A stretch of 64,000 nucleotides of DNA, taken from contig JANQSC010000029.1 of NCBI GenBank assembly GCA_028284235.1, forward strand, positions 62,001 to 126,000, in the 5' to 3' direction. This document shows positions 23,197 through 34,000 of the stretch, piece after piece. Made by a program: the position numbers and the translations under genes. This stretch comes from Opitutaceae bacterium (GTDB lineage: Bacteria > Verrucomicrobiota > Verrucomicrobiia > Opitutales > Opitutaceae). A model generated the notes under the pieces. That model made no database searches and was not told the DNA's origin. It saw only the letters and a program-made list of their open reading frames with translations. Within the stretch, counting starts at the first letter, position 1. Each line of letters starts with the position of its first letter.

Positions 23197-26100
23197 GTGA
23201 ACGCCCCAACCCCATCCCCGCAAAACTCCCGACTCTCCCCCTCGCTCCTTCCCTCCATCCCCCTCGCCCTCTCCCTCCTTCTCTCCCTCCCTCCATCCCA
23301 AAGCTCCGCTCAATCGCGACCCAAGGAATCCGACTCCGCATCGCTCAGCCCCACCGATTCCCACGCCCAATTCATCCCCGCCGCCGGACTCGCCGTCGAC
23401 CTCATCGCCGCCGAACCCGTCGTCCAACAGCCTTCCTTCCTTCGATTCGACGAACGGGGTCGCCTGTGGGTCGTCCAGTACCGCCAGTACCCAATGCCCG
23501 CCGGCCTCGAGATCGAAAGCCGCGACAACTTTTGGCGCAATCGCTACGACCGTTCGCCCCCGCCTCCCGGCCACCCGGGACACGTCCCCGGCGCCGACCG
23601 CATCACCATCCACGAAGACAGCAACGGCGACGGAGAATTCGACTCCGTCAAAACCTTCGCCGACGGACTCAGCCTCGCCACCGGTCTCGCGTGGGACAAG
23701 GACGGCGTTTGGGTTCTCCAGCCACCGTACCTTCTGTTCTATCCCAACGCAGACGGCGACGATATTCCCGACGCCGCTCCCGAAATCCACTTGAGCGGAT
23801 TCGGAATCGAAGACTCGCATTCTATCGCCAACAGCCTCGCCTGGGGACCGGACGGCTGGCTCTACGGCGCCCAAGGATCAACCGTCACCGCCTCCATCGA
23901 AGTCGCCGGCAACGACGCCCCGCCCATAAAAAGCGTCGGCCAGCTCATGTGGCGCTTCCACCCGAAAAAACGAATCTACGAAGTCTTCGCCGAAGGCGGC
24001 GGCAACATCTGGAGCTGCCAATTCGACTCCCTTGGGCGACTCTACGCTGGCGCCAACGAAGGCGGAAAACTCGGCTACCACTACATGCAAGGCTCCTACA
24101 GCCGAAAGAACTTCCGCAAGCACGGCGAACTCTCCAACCCCTACGCCTTCGACTACTTCAACGGCATCGAAGAACCCGAGTCCCAGCGCGTCACCACCAA
24201 CCTGATGATTTACGAAGAGCAAGCGCTGCCCGATCGCTATTTCGGGTCGATTATCACCGCCAATCCGCTCGCCAGTCGACTCTTCGCCTCCAAACCCGTC
24301 CCGCAAGGGCCCACTTTCCACTCCGACCCCATCGACATTCTCCTCGATTCCAACGACCGGTGGTTTCGACCCGTCTACACCGAAACCGGCCCCGACGGCG
24401 CGATCTACGTCGCCGACTGGTACGACTTTCAAGTCAACCACATGGAAAACAGCGAAGGACGCATCAGCTTGAAAGACGGCCGAATCCAGCGCGTGCGCCC
24501 ATCCGGCGCCTATCAAACGCCACGGATCGACCTAGGCAAGGCGTCCTCGGAAGAATTGCTTGCCTACCTCAAAGACGATCGACGCTGGTACCGAAATACC
24601 GCCCGTCGCCTCATCAACGAACGGCAAGACGTATCCATTGTTTCAACACTCGATGCTTGGCTTGCGAACGAAACCGGACAAACCGCGCTCGAAGCGCTCT
24701 GGGCCCTCAACTTGCTCGACGCCTTCAGCGGCGCGACGCGCGAAAACGCGCTCAACCACGCCAATCCGCACGTCCGAAAATGGGCGGTCCGCCTCATTGG
24801 CGACAACCGCGATCCGTCCGACTCCGAACTCGCCCGCATGCAAGCGCTCGCCGCTAGCGACCCCAATGTCGAAGTCCGCCAGCAACTCGCTTCCTCCGCC
24901 AAGCGCCTGCAATCCCCCGGCGGCCTGGCCATCGTCCGCAACCTCGCCCTTCGCGACGAGAACGTCGACGACCGCTACATGCCGTCACTCGTCTGGTGGG
25001 CGCTCGAGTCCCACCTCGGCTCGGATCCCAGCGCAGTCGTCGATCTATTCAAAGATCCCAAACTCAGAAATAGCGCCACCGCCCGCCATTCGCTCCTCCG
25101 CCTCACCATGAGACGTCTCGCCGCCGAAGGCAGCCGGCAATCGCTCAAAGAATGCGCCCGACTCCTTTTGCTCGCCGGGTCAGACGCAACCAAGGAGCCC
25201 CTGCTCCGCGGCTTTGAAGACGCCTTTCGCGGTCGATCCATGACAGGCCTACCAGCCGACCTGCTCGACGCTATGAGCCAAGCCGGTGGCGGCAGTCTCG
25301 CCATGCAACTGCGGCAAGGCGGCCCCGAAGCGGTCGTCCAAGCCCAGGCCGCTTTGACCAATCCGAACTACGACCCAGCCGAACTCCAGCGCATCATTGA
25401 AACTCTCGGAGAAGCGCCGCAGCCGAAATTGCTCGGAACGCTGCTGGAAGAAATCGAGAACTACGACGAGTCGGCGCAAGACAGCGTCCTCGCAGCCCTC
25501 CGAGCCTACAACGATCCCCGCGTCGGTATTCGGATCACACAACTGTACCCGAAATTCAATGACATGCTCCGCTCCTCCTCGGAAGCGCTCCTCCTCAGCC
25601 GTTCCGAATGGACGCGGCGCTGGCTCGACGCTATCCGAAAAGGCGCCATCGACAAGTCACTCGTGTCCGCCGCCGCGTTGACACGCCTCCGACTCGAGGA
25701 ATCCCCCGAAATCAAGAACGCGCTCGCTTCAATCTGGGGCGCCAGCAATTCGATTTCTGAAGCCAGCCGCGAGCAGATCGCCGCCGTCCGAGCCATCCTC
25801 GCCAATCCCAGCGCCGAGCCCGACCGCTACAAGGGCAAAGACCTTTACGATCAGCGTTGCGCCTCCTGCCACTCGCTACACGACGAAGGCGGCAGCATCG
25901 GACCCGAACTCACCGGCTACCAGCGAAACGACCTCCAAAGCCTCCTCTTGGCAATCGTCACACCCAACGCGGAGATCCGCGAGGGCTTTGAAAACTACGT
26001 GGTCAAAACCAAAGACGGCCAAACCATCGCCGGCTTCATATCCGACCAAGACGAGCACGTCGTCGTCCTCCGCCCCATCGCCGGGCAACCCGCCATCATC

Positions 26101-26241
26101 GACCAAGCCAATATCGAGTCCATGACCACCGCCGGTGTGTCACTCATGCCACCGGGCCTACTCGCCCAGCTCGACAACCAAGCCATCGTCGACCTCTTCG
26201 CCTACATTCAGTCAACCCAACCTTTATTCAAGCGACGCTAA
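23197..26241 (+). CDS. Secreted PVC-type dehydrogenase with HEAT-like repeats and cytochrome c domain
   Basis: 1014 residues beginning at GTG 23197 with a signal sequence (SIPLALSLLLSLPPSQ). Residues about 60-430 form the propeller dehydrogenase domain typical of Planctomycetes and Verrucomicrobia (FDERGRLWVVQYRQYP, ADRITIHEDSNGDGEFD, ADWYDFQVNH). Residues about 440-830 are helical HEAT-like repeats. The C-terminal heme domain has CASCH at 888-892 and a likely axial Met in LMPPGLL near 984. It probably oxidises a carbohydrate in the periplasm. A long open frame in another phase overlaps the first half but is Arg/Pro-rich and rejected. Confidence 0.85.
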   Translation: MNAPTPSPQNSRLSPSLLPSIPLALSLLLSLPPSQSSAQSRPKESDSASLSPTDSHAQFIPAAGLAVDLIAAEPVVQQPSFLRFDERGRLWVVQYRQYPMPAGLEIESRDNFWRNRYDRSPPPPGHPGHVPGADRITIHEDSNGDGEFDSVKTFADGLSLATGLAWDKDGVWVLQPPYLLFYPNADGDDIPDAAPEIHLSGFGIEDSHSIANSLAWGPDGWLYGAQGSTVTASIEVAGNDAPPIKSVGQLMWRFHPKKRIYEVFAEGGGNIWSCQFDSLGRLYAGANEGGKLGYHYMQGSYSRKNFRKHGELSNPYAFDYFNGIEEPESQRVTTNLMIYEEQALPDRYFGSIITANPLASRLFASKPVPQGPTFHSDPIDILLDSNDRWFRPVYTETGPDGAIYVADWYDFQVNHMENSEGRISLKDGRIQRVRPSGAYQTPRIDLGKASSEELLAYLKDDRRWYRNTARRLINERQDVSIVSTLDAWLANETGQTALEALWALNLLDAFSGATRENALNHANPHVRKWAVRLIGDNRDPSDSELARMQALAASDPNVEVRQQLASSAKRLQSPGGLAIVRNLALRDENVDDRYMPSLVWWALESHLGSDPSAVVDLFKDPKLRNSATARHSLLRLTMRRLAAEGSRQSLKECARLLLLAGSDATKEPLLRGFEDAFRGRSMTGLPADLLDAMSQAGGGSLAMQLRQGGPEAVVQAQAALTNPNYDPAELQRIIETLGEAPQPKLLGTLLEEIENYDESAQDSVLAALRAYNDPRVGIRITQLYPKFNDMLRSSSEALLLSRSEWTRRWLDAIRKGAIDKSLVSAAALTRLRLEESPEIKNALASIWGASNSISEASREQIAAVRAILANPSAEPDRYKGKDLYDQRCASCHSLHDEGGSIGPELTGYQRNDLQSLLLAIVTPNAEIREGFENYVVKTKDGQTIAGFISDQDEHVVVLRPIAGQPAIIDQANIESMTTAGVSLMPPGLLAQLDNQAIVDLFAYIQSTQPLFKRR

Positions 26242-26302
26242 AGTAGTCATCAACTAACTACAAACGAGACACACCAAATCCCTCAACAAGAGAAACCTTA
26301 CT

Positions 26303-26371
26303 GTCCTCGTCGGAGACGAGGACTCCTTACTTGCTGCAAAGCAGCATCCTGCGAACGCAGAGAGCGATGAC
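26303..26371. repeat. Short variant of multi-hairpin family A (A0)
   Basis: Between convergent genes. Three small hairpins follow one another: CCTCGTC/GACGAGG, GCTGC/GCAGC and TGCG/CGCA. The element ends GAGAGCGATGAC, the closing box of family A. It begins GTCCTCG instead of GTCATCG. Position between two gene ends suggests it may also terminate transcription. Nothing else is seen in 26242-26403. Confidence 0.5.
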
Positions 26372-26403
26372 AAAAAAGAACACCGTTCCTTGCTCATCTT
26401 GAC

Positions 26404-29286
26404 TTACTTCCACTGCAGATAAGCCACCAAATCGCGGACTTCCGTTTCACTCAGTCCTTGAAGCAATCCTTCCGGCATGGTCGATTGCTCGAATTGTTCC
26501 ATTTTTTGGATATCGGCGTGAGCGATCACTTCTTCGCCAGACAATCCAGTCAAAGTAATCGAATGCGTCGAACGAGCGCTGATCGAACCCGTTGCGACGC
26601 GACCGTTCGTCAGCTCCACCACCGTCATCCAGTAGTCCCGCGGCAATACCGCTCCCGGATCGATAATATTCTCGAGCACATAATAAAGGTTCGAACGATC
26701 CGACCCGTTTAATTCCGGGCCCAATTTACCACCTTCGCCATACAGCGAGTGACAGGCCGCGCAGGTTGCATCAAATACCGCCTTGCCGTTCTCCAAGTTC
26801 GCATCCGCCAGTTTCTCTGTAGACAACGTCCGCTCCCAATCCTGAATCAACGCCACCTTTTCTTCCGGACTCGCTCGGAGTCGCCCCCAAACAGAACGCA
26901 GATTCCGCGACAGTTCCGCGTCCCCCAAACGGTCAATCTGACGCGCATAGTACGCGGAAACCTCGCTGGGCGGCACCTGCCCGTCGCGCATCGCCTGCAT
27001 CAAGTACTGGGCGAACAAAACCCGCGAGCTCAGCGTCGCCAAAGCCGCATCTCGGTCTTCCAACCCAAGGCGTCTGTAGTCCTTGAGCAGTCGCTCGGGA
27101 ATAGACGGATCGTCGAACGCGGCCAACTCCCGGATCGCCTGCCGACGACGAGTCGCGTTGTCCAACAAAGCCATCCAGTCCTCGAGGCCCATCGCAGTTC
27201 TCGATTCGAATACGGGATCGAACTTTCCCGCAACGGCTTGAACGTCCTCGCTCGCCATACGCTCAATGCGGTCCCAGTGATCCGGTTTTCGGATACCTTT
27301 CAGTCCATGCCAAGCCAGCTCCATCCCGGTAAGAGCGGCAACTGCGAACTCCTGGCGACCTTCGTTGCTCGCGTTCGCGATTCGCTCGACCAATCGGGAA
27401 ATCAAGGTGGCATTCCGTTCAAAATCCGACGCGATGCGGCGGGCGACATTTCGAACCATGCGGCTGTCCTGTCTCGACTCGAGCAACGCCAATCCACGCC
27501 CCGGGTCCTTCCCGACCAAAGGCTCGACACCGTACCAAGTCATTTGGAATAAGTTGGGATCGTCTTCGTATCCAGAATTTAAAATCAATCGTTCTGCCAA
27601 ACGCCACTGCAGCGCTTCCGCAAACCGCGGCATCGTCGAGGCAATATACAGCTTCACCAAGGGAGACGCGTCGCTCTCCGCCATGTCCTCGATTCGCTTC
27701 TGCTGCGCGTCAGTCGGCGTCCCATCTTCGCCAATCAACCGCACCGCCCAGCTGCGCGCGTGCTCGTTTTCATCCGACAACAGTTGCGTCAATCGCTCCT
27801 CGCCCAGCCCTCCCGAGCTGTGGAGACTCCACACCGCTTTGAGTCGCAACGCCGCCGAAGCGGACGCGTCGTCGAGAATCGCCAACAATCTCTCTCGCGC
27901 CGCATCGAGATCGGCCCCCGCGTGGAATCGCTCCTGCAAGAGCCGCCGCGCCCGTCGCGCAAACCACTCATTCTCGTGATTGAGCAGATCCACAAGCGCG
28001 ACCGAATCGAGCGCGGCCACGTCGATCGGAACGAAATCCTCGATCGTTCCGTGAGTGATTTTATAGATACGCCCGCTCGTCCGGTGAACCCCGTCGTTGT
28101 CGTGACACTCACCATTGTCAGTCCAGTCCGACGCGTAGACGCCGCCGTCCGGCCCGTAAAGTTGCGTCACTCCCTTGTACCACGAGTGATTGGCCTTCAT
28201 AAAGTCCGGACGATGGATACTCGTGTAGCCAGAACCGTCGCGAACGAGCGTTTCGTTGTTAATGCGACGCCCGTGCGTGTTGCTCATGAAGATCGTCCCG
28301 CGGTACGTTTCCGGCCAATTGTCGCCTAAATAAATCATCGCCCCGCAGTGCGAATGCCCACCGCCCACCGCGTCGGTCGATGGCGGGACGCCGTAGTGAT
28401 CCTTGCGCGTGTCCCTCCAGTCACCCACATGATGCAGGTGCCCGGCGCAACTTTGTATCCGGTCGTACACGTGCGGGAAAAAGCCCGAACCAAACATGCG
28501 CGGGTAGAACGCTCCGGGAATCACGTGCCACAAATGCCCATTGACGTTGCCCGACATGAACAGCTCGCCCATCTCGTTCCAATCCATCCCCCACGGATTC
28601 GTTGTGCCGCGGGCCACGACTTCGAAATCATGCGACACCGGATGTATCCGAAAAACCCCACAATCGATTGCGGTTCGCTCGTTTTTCGGCGTTCCGGGCT
28701 TGCCCACGAAGGACGGGGCGAGAATTCCATGACGACCATAGAGCCAACCGTCGGGCCCCCACTTGAGTCCGTTGAAGAAATTGTGGCTGGCGGTCGTGGT
28801 GAATCCGTCCAAGACGATTTCGGGCGGCCCGTCCGGCACGTCGTCCCGGTCCCGGTCCGGAATGAAGGTCAAATTGGGCGAATCGCAAATCCAAACCCCG
28901 CCGAAACCGAGAGCGAACCCCGACAAATGGGTCGCCCCGGTGTAAAAGACCGTTCGCTTGTCAAAGACTCCATCGTTGTCCGCGTCTTCGAAGATCAATA
29001 TCCGATCCTCCCCTTTCATCTCCCACTCTTTATACGAATACGACTCCGCCACCCAGACACGTCCGCGGTCGTCGATATTCATCGCGATTGGCTGACGTAC
29101 ATCGGGTTCCCCGGCGAATAGAGAGACTTCAAATCCCGGTGGCACCGTCATCATCGCAGTCGCCTCCGCGGCCGAAGGCGGTTCGTCGCCCGGCTTTTGG
29201 GTGTTGATTGGCACGTACGTATCCTGGCCAAATGCAGCGGGAACCAATCGCGACAGGATCAGGAGCAACCAAAGATAACGAACCAT
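26404..29286 (-). CDS. Secreted PVC-type dehydrogenase with HEAT-like repeats and cytochrome c domain
   Basis: The start is the ATG at 29286 (MVRYLWLLLILSRLVPAAFG), a signal peptide. The 960-residue product repeats the architecture of the gene at 23197. The propeller domain (PPGFEVSLFAGEPDVRQP, IDDRGRVWVAESYSYKEW, GDNWPETYRGTIFMSNTHG) is followed by helical repeats (about 430-800) and a terminal cytochrome c with CAACH near 842-846 and Met in TMPEGLL near 937. The two genes converge, so they are separate transcription units rather than a tandem duplication. The substrate is unknown. Confidence 0.85.
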   Translation of the reverse strand: MVRYLWLLLILSRLVPAAFGQDTYVPINTQKPGDEPPSAAEATAMMTVPPGFEVSLFAGEPDVRQPIAMNIDDRGRVWVAESYSYKEWEMKGEDRILIFEDADNDGVFDKRTVFYTGATHLSGFALGFGGVWICDSPNLTFIPDRDRDDVPDGPPEIVLDGFTTTASHNFFNGLKWGPDGWLYGRHGILAPSFVGKPGTPKNERTAIDCGVFRIHPVSHDFEVVARGTTNPWGMDWNEMGELFMSGNVNGHLWHVIPGAFYPRMFGSGFFPHVYDRIQSCAGHLHHVGDWRDTRKDHYGVPPSTDAVGGGHSHCGAMIYLGDNWPETYRGTIFMSNTHGRRINNETLVRDGSGYTSIHRPDFMKANHSWYKGVTQLYGPDGGVYASDWTDNGECHDNDGVHRTSGRIYKITHGTIEDFVPIDVAALDSVALVDLLNHENEWFARRARRLLQERFHAGADLDAARERLLAILDDASASAALRLKAVWSLHSSGGLGEERLTQLLSDENEHARSWAVRLIGEDGTPTDAQQKRIEDMAESDASPLVKLYIASTMPRFAEALQWRLAERLILNSGYEDDPNLFQMTWYGVEPLVGKDPGRGLALLESRQDSRMVRNVARRIASDFERNATLISRLVERIANASNEGRQEFAVAALTGMELAWHGLKGIRKPDHWDRIERMASEDVQAVAGKFDPVFESRTAMGLEDWMALLDNATRRRQAIRELAAFDDPSIPERLLKDYRRLGLEDRDAALATLSSRVLFAQYLMQAMRDGQVPPSEVSAYYARQIDRLGDAELSRNLRSVWGRLRASPEEKVALIQDWERTLSTEKLADANLENGKAVFDATCAACHSLYGEGGKLGPELNGSDRSNLYYVLENIIDPGAVLPRDYWMTVVELTNGRVATGSISARSTHSITLTGLSGEEVIAHADIQKMEQFEQSTMPEGLLQGLSETEVRDLVAYLQWK

Positions 29287-29369
29287 TTCCGACACCCTAA
29301 GCCGAGTCGCGACGCGAACTCAAGCGGCAGAACAAATTGGCCGGAAATAAAAGTCATCAGGGTCAAACT

Positions 29370-29443
29370 AAACCCGCCGGGACGGCGGGTTCCACCTTCT
29401 CCAACTGAGCTTAAGGTGGAACACGCCGTCCCGGCGCGTTTTT
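29370..29443. repeat. Palindromic element family C, copy C1
   Basis: AACCCGCCGGGACGGCGGGT folds on itself and is followed by TCCACCTT; after a short middle comes AAGGTGGA and then ACGCCGTCCCGGCGCGTTTTT. Each arm is a hairpin, and the two arms also pair with each other. It lies between two divergent genes, so it is not a simple terminator of either. A second copy is at 30902. Confidence 0.65.
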
Positions 29444-29531
29444 CTACGGGTGAGTTACGCAGTGCGCAAAGCTACCCGGGCGAAGGAAATTAAAAATTGA
29501 AGCCCACCCCCGATGAAGGTAGATCCGAGTC

Positions 29532-30896
29532 ATGCTCTTAAACTCGTCGCGTCCCAAGCGAACTGCGTTCTTTCTCCTCACCCCTGCCCTAACCGCCCTC
29601 TGCATCGCCCTCGCGAGCCACGCGGAAGACCGCCCGCCCAACGTCGTTCTCATCTTCGCAGACGACATCGGAATCGAAACGGTCGGCGCCTATGGAAGCG
29701 AGTACGCCACCCCGCACATAGACTCGCTCGCCCAAAACGGCGTTCGATTCGACTACGGCCACGCTACCCCCGTTTGCACCACTTCGCGCACACGCCTCCT
29801 CACCGGCACCTACAACTTCAAGCACTACCAAGCCTTCGCCCACCTCGACCCGACGCTCTACACTCTTCCCCGATACATGAAGGACGCTGGCTACCGCACT
29901 TGTGTAGTCGGAAAATGGCAACTCGCAGGCAATATGGAGTACGGAGGCGTCGGCTCCTACCCCAGCGACATCGGCTTCGACGAGCATTTCGTCTGGCAGA
30001 TCGAGCGCACTTTGAAAGGGAGCCGCTACTGGCAGCCTACGCTCTCCGACAACGGCGTCGCCAAAACCTATTGCAAAGACGATTTCGCGCCGACTCTGCT
30101 CAACGAATACCTGCTCGACTTCATCGACCGCGATCCGGGCGCCCCATTCTTCGCCCTCTACAATCCCGTGCTGGCCCACGACCCCTGGACCACCACGCCC
30201 GACTCCCTCGACGCTAAGACGCCGAAAGAGAAGTTTCGCGGCATGATGGCCTACCTCGACAAAATGGTTGGCCGCTTGCTGGCCAAGCTTGACGAGCATG
30301 CGCTCACCGAAAACACGCTCGTGTTCTTTATCGGAGACAACGGCACCCATCCGGAAATCACTTCGCTTCGAAACGGCAAACCAATCACCGGCGGCAAATG
30401 GCACTCCAAAGACGCCGGCACACACGTTCCTTTCCTCGCCCAGTGGCCCAACGGCATCCCAGCCGGGCGCGTCCGCAAAGACCTCGTCGAAGTCATGGAC
30501 GTTTTTCCCGCAATCGCCGCCGCCGTCGGGCAACCCGCGAATACCGAATTCGACGGGATTGACTTCTTCGCGTCGAAACAAAAGCGCGAGTGGATCTTCA
30601 TGCACTACGACCCGCAATGGGGTAGCGACTATTTCAATACCGCCATGCCCGCCGCTCGATTTCTTTTCGACAAGAAGTGGAAACTCTACGGTGACGGCCG
30701 TGTCTACCGCGTCGATCGCGACCCGCTCGAAGAGAGCCCCATCGATCCGGAATCCCTCAAAGGAGCCCGCCTCCGGGAATACAAGCAGCTCAAATCGACT
30801 TTCGAAAACATGAACGACGGCCCGCTCAAGCCCGGCTATCTCAACAAGCCCCTCAAAGGAACCATTCCCCCGCCCAACCCGGATTGCGATCCCTAA
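29532..30896 (+). CDS. Secreted sulfatase with non-consensus active-site motif
   Basis: 454 residues with a signal peptide (about 1-31, ending SHAED). The S1 sulfatase core starts PPNVVLIFADDIG, with metal-binding Asp44-Asp45. The formylglycine segment reads VCTTSRTRLLTG, with Cys82 and Arg86 but Thr instead of Pro at the third position of C-x-P-x-R. FFIGDNGTHPE carries the second metal site. It would act on a sulfated sugar outside the cytoplasm after maturation of the Cys. No maturase gene is in the window. Whether the missing Pro limits maturation is not known. Confidence 0.8.
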   Translation: MLLNSSRPKRTAFFLLTPALTALCIALASHAEDRPPNVVLIFADDIGIETVGAYGSEYATPHIDSLAQNGVRFDYGHATPVCTTSRTRLLTGTYNFKHYQAFAHLDPTLYTLPRYMKDAGYRTCVVGKWQLAGNMEYGGVGSYPSDIGFDEHFVWQIERTLKGSRYWQPTLSDNGVAKTYCKDDFAPTLLNEYLLDFIDRDPGAPFFALYNPVLAHDPWTTTPDSLDAKTPKEKFRGMMAYLDKMVGRLLAKLDEHALTENTLVFFIGDNGTHPEITSLRNGKPITGGKWHSKDAGTHVPFLAQWPNGIPAGRVRKDLVEVMDVFPAIAAAVGQPANTEFDGIDFFASKQKREWIFMHYDPQWGSDYFNTAMPAARFLFDKKWKLYGDGRVYRVDRDPLEESPIDPESLKGARLREYKQLKSTFENMNDGPLKPGYLNKPLKGTIPPPNPDCDP

Positions 30897-30901
30897 AGAA
30901 T

Positions 30902-30975
30902 AAACGCGTCGGGACGTCGCGTTCCACCCTACCCTCAAGAAGAGAAAGGTGGAACCCGCCGTCCCGGCGGGTTTT
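30902..30975. repeat. Palindromic element family C, copy C2
   Basis: AACGCGTCGGGACGTCGCGTT and GGTGGAACCCGCCGTCCCGGC flank a short middle and pair with each other through TTCCACC/GGTGGAA. The end reads GGCGGGTTTTATT, which could terminate the upstream sulfatase transcript. Compared with C1, both hairpin stems have changed but remain paired. Confidence 0.65.
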
Positions 30976-31005
30976 ATTCCAAACCTGGCCCAGTCAACTG
31001 CAAAA

Positions 31006-34000
31006 ATGAGCAAGCACTCCCTTCCGAAATCCTTCTGGTGGCTCAACGCCACCCAGTTCGGAGGAGCTATGAACGACAATGTCTTCAAGCTCCTGATGAT
31101 CTACGCCCTCATCGCCTGGAACGGGGACTCCGAGTCGGCCAACATCCTCGCGGCTGTTGGAATCGTCTTCGCCGTTCCATTCATCCTGATCGTCCCCATC
31201 GCCGGCAATTTCGCGGACCGATTCAGCAAGCGGAACATGATTGTCAAACTGAAGGCCACCGAGCTAGGGGTTATGGCTTTCGGCGTCACCGCCCTTCAAC
31301 TACAGAGCAGTCCGATGCTCTACGTCACCATGTTCCTCATGGCGGCTCAAAGCGCCTTTTTCGGACCCGCCAAATACGGCCTCATCCCCGAACAAGTCCC
31401 CACCGAACAGCTCTCGAAAGCCAATGGGTCCATCCAGCTATTTACGTTTCTCGCCATCATCAGCGGGACGGTGCTCGCCCCCGAGCTCAGCCTCTTCGCC
31501 GACGGCAAATTCGGGCTGGCGGCAACCGTTTGCCTGCTCATTTCAGCGCTTGGATTCGCCGCCGCGATCCAAATGGGCCCGAGCCCGGCCCATCCGAACC
31601 GCTCGCTTAGCCTCAATGGGTTCGGATCCGTTTTCAAAACGCTGTATCGAATTCGCAAGGACGGATTCCTAACCCTGTCCGTTCTCGCGCTTGCGATCTT
31701 CACCCTCGCCGCCGCCTACATTCAACTCAACGTCATCGACTACGGCGAGGAGCACCTCGGATTGAAACCCGAGGAATCGACCCGACTCTTCCTTCTCACC
31801 GCCATCGGCATCGGCGTCGGCTCAACCACGGCGGGCTGGCTGAGCGGACGCTCCATCGAGTGGGGAATCGTGCCCATCGGCTCCATGCTCATGAGTATTT
31901 GCTTGTTCTTCCTAGGCACGATCGAAACCGGCAACACGCTCGCTGCAGCGATCAACATGTCCCTCCTCGGGTTCGCCGCCGGCCTGTTCATCGTCCCGCT
32001 CAACGCCTTCATCCAGTTTCGCAGTCCCAAGGACCGCGTCGGCTCCATCCAAGCCGCCAACGGCTTCCTCAGCTGGGTCGGCATCCTCGCCGCCAGCGGC
32101 CTGATCTACCTGAATTCGTCCGTTCTCGAACTGACCGCCCAAAAAGGCTTTCTCATTCTCTCCATCGGGATCGCTATCCTCGCCGTATTCAGTCTTTGGG
32201 TTCTTCCGGACTTCTTTGTCAAATTCGTCTGCATGCTGATCACGCGATTCTGCTACCGCTTCCACGTACGCGGCATCGACCAGCTTCCGCCCTTCGGGCC
32301 CGCACTGCTCGTCAGCAACCACGTCAGTCTCATGGACGCCGTCTTGGTTACTTCCAGCCAGCAACGGCGTATCCGCATGCTCATGTCCCGCGGATTCTAT
32401 AAGAAATCCAATTGGTTCACGCGCAAGATGTGCGATTTGGCGAAAGTCATCCTAATCCACGAGGCCGACAATCCCAAAAAGCTGATTCAATCCCTGCGAA
32501 CCGCCACTGACGCCCTCAACGAAGGCTACCTCGTTTGCATTTTCGCCGAGGGCACGCTCAGCCGCACCGGCATGATGCGGCCCTTCAAATCGGGTTTCGA
32601 GCGAATCGTTAAAGGAACGGACCACCCCATCATTCCCGTCTACATCGGCGGGGCCTGGGGCAGTATCGCTAGCTACTACAAAGGTCTCCCGAAACTGAGA
32701 ATGCTACAGGACTTTCGCTATCCGGTGAGCGTCCACTACGGCGCGCCCCTACCTTCCGACGCGACCACCTTCGAGGTCCAGCAAGCCGTTAGCGAATTAT
32801 CTGGGGACGCCTTCGAACTCGTCAAAAGCGACCGACGCGGCCTCGGACACGCATTCATCGATTCGGCCCGGCAAAACTGGGGCAAGCTCGCTATCGCCGA
32901 CAGCGACGGGAAGGAACTGAAATTCGGTGAACTCCTTATCGCCAGTCTCATTCTCAAGGATCGTCTCCGCCCCATTCTGGCCAAGGAAGAGAACGCCATC
33001 GGCATCCTCCTCCCCACCAGCTCGGCATCCGTCATAGCCAATCTCGCCGCCACTTTGCTCGGCCGGCTCGGCGTAAACCTAAACTACACCGCGCCCAACG
33101 CCAGCATCCGTTCCGCTCAAGAGCAATGCGAGCTGACCACCGTCATCACCGCTCGCCCGTTCACGGAGCGTTTTCCAGAAATCCCCCTTCCAGAGAACAC
33201 GCTTTATATCGAAGATTTGCTAAAGGACATTTCATCCAAAGAGAAAACCTGGACGTTCCTAAAGGCCCGATTTTCCCCCGCAAGCGCCCTCATCGACGGA
33301 CCGCGACTCGAGCCCGACGACGTCGCGACGATTCTCTTTTCCAGCGGATCCACCGCCGAGCCGAAGGGCGTCATGCTCACCCACCACAACATTTTATCCA
33401 ATATCGAGTCGTTCCGATCCGTCATCAGCCTGCAACGCGACGATGTCATCCTCGCGACGCTGCCCTACTTCCACTCGTTTGGATACACCGTCCTGTTTTG
33501 GTTCCCCCTCCTTTCCGGGATCACCATCGCCTGCCACTCCAATCCGCTCGAATCGGAAACCATCGGCGCCCTCTCGGAGAAACACAAAGCGTCCATCCTG
33601 CTCACCACCCCCAGCTTCCTCCTCGCCTACACACGCAAAATCAAGCCTGAGCAATTCGCCAGTATCCGTTACGTCTTTACAGGCGCCGAAAAATTGCAGC
33701 CACGCGTCGCCGCCCTGTTTGAAAAGCGCTTCGGCGTGCAGCCGCTCGAGGGTTATGGGGCCACGGAGCTTTCCCCCGTTTGCGCCGTCAGCCTCCCCAA
33801 CGTCTTTATCGACGACCTCGAGGAAACCGGCAACCGCGAGGAACGGCTCGGCCGCGTCCTCCCAGGGATGGCCATGAAAATCGTCCATCCCGACACTTCG
33901 GAAACGCTCCCCCCCGGCGAAGAGGGACTCATCTTTGTAAAGGGACCGAATGTGATGCTCGGCTACTTGAACAAGGAAGCGCTCACCAATGAAGTTCTCA

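Noticed and set aside
23022-24857. A 611-codon open frame overlapping the dehydrogenase gene in another phase
   Set aside because: The product is almost entirely Arg, Pro, Ser and His, as expected from an out-of-phase reading of a G/C-rich gene, while the overlapping frame has clear domains, a signal peptide and a heme motif.
29370-29443. Simple terminator interpretation of element C1
   Set aside because: It lies between the starts of two divergent genes, so no transcript of either would end there, and a similar element occurs at 30902.
29589-31088. A 499-codon antisense frame across the sulfatase gene
   Set aside because: It is the antisense of a recognisable sulfatase, has no family features and would cross the C2 repeat.
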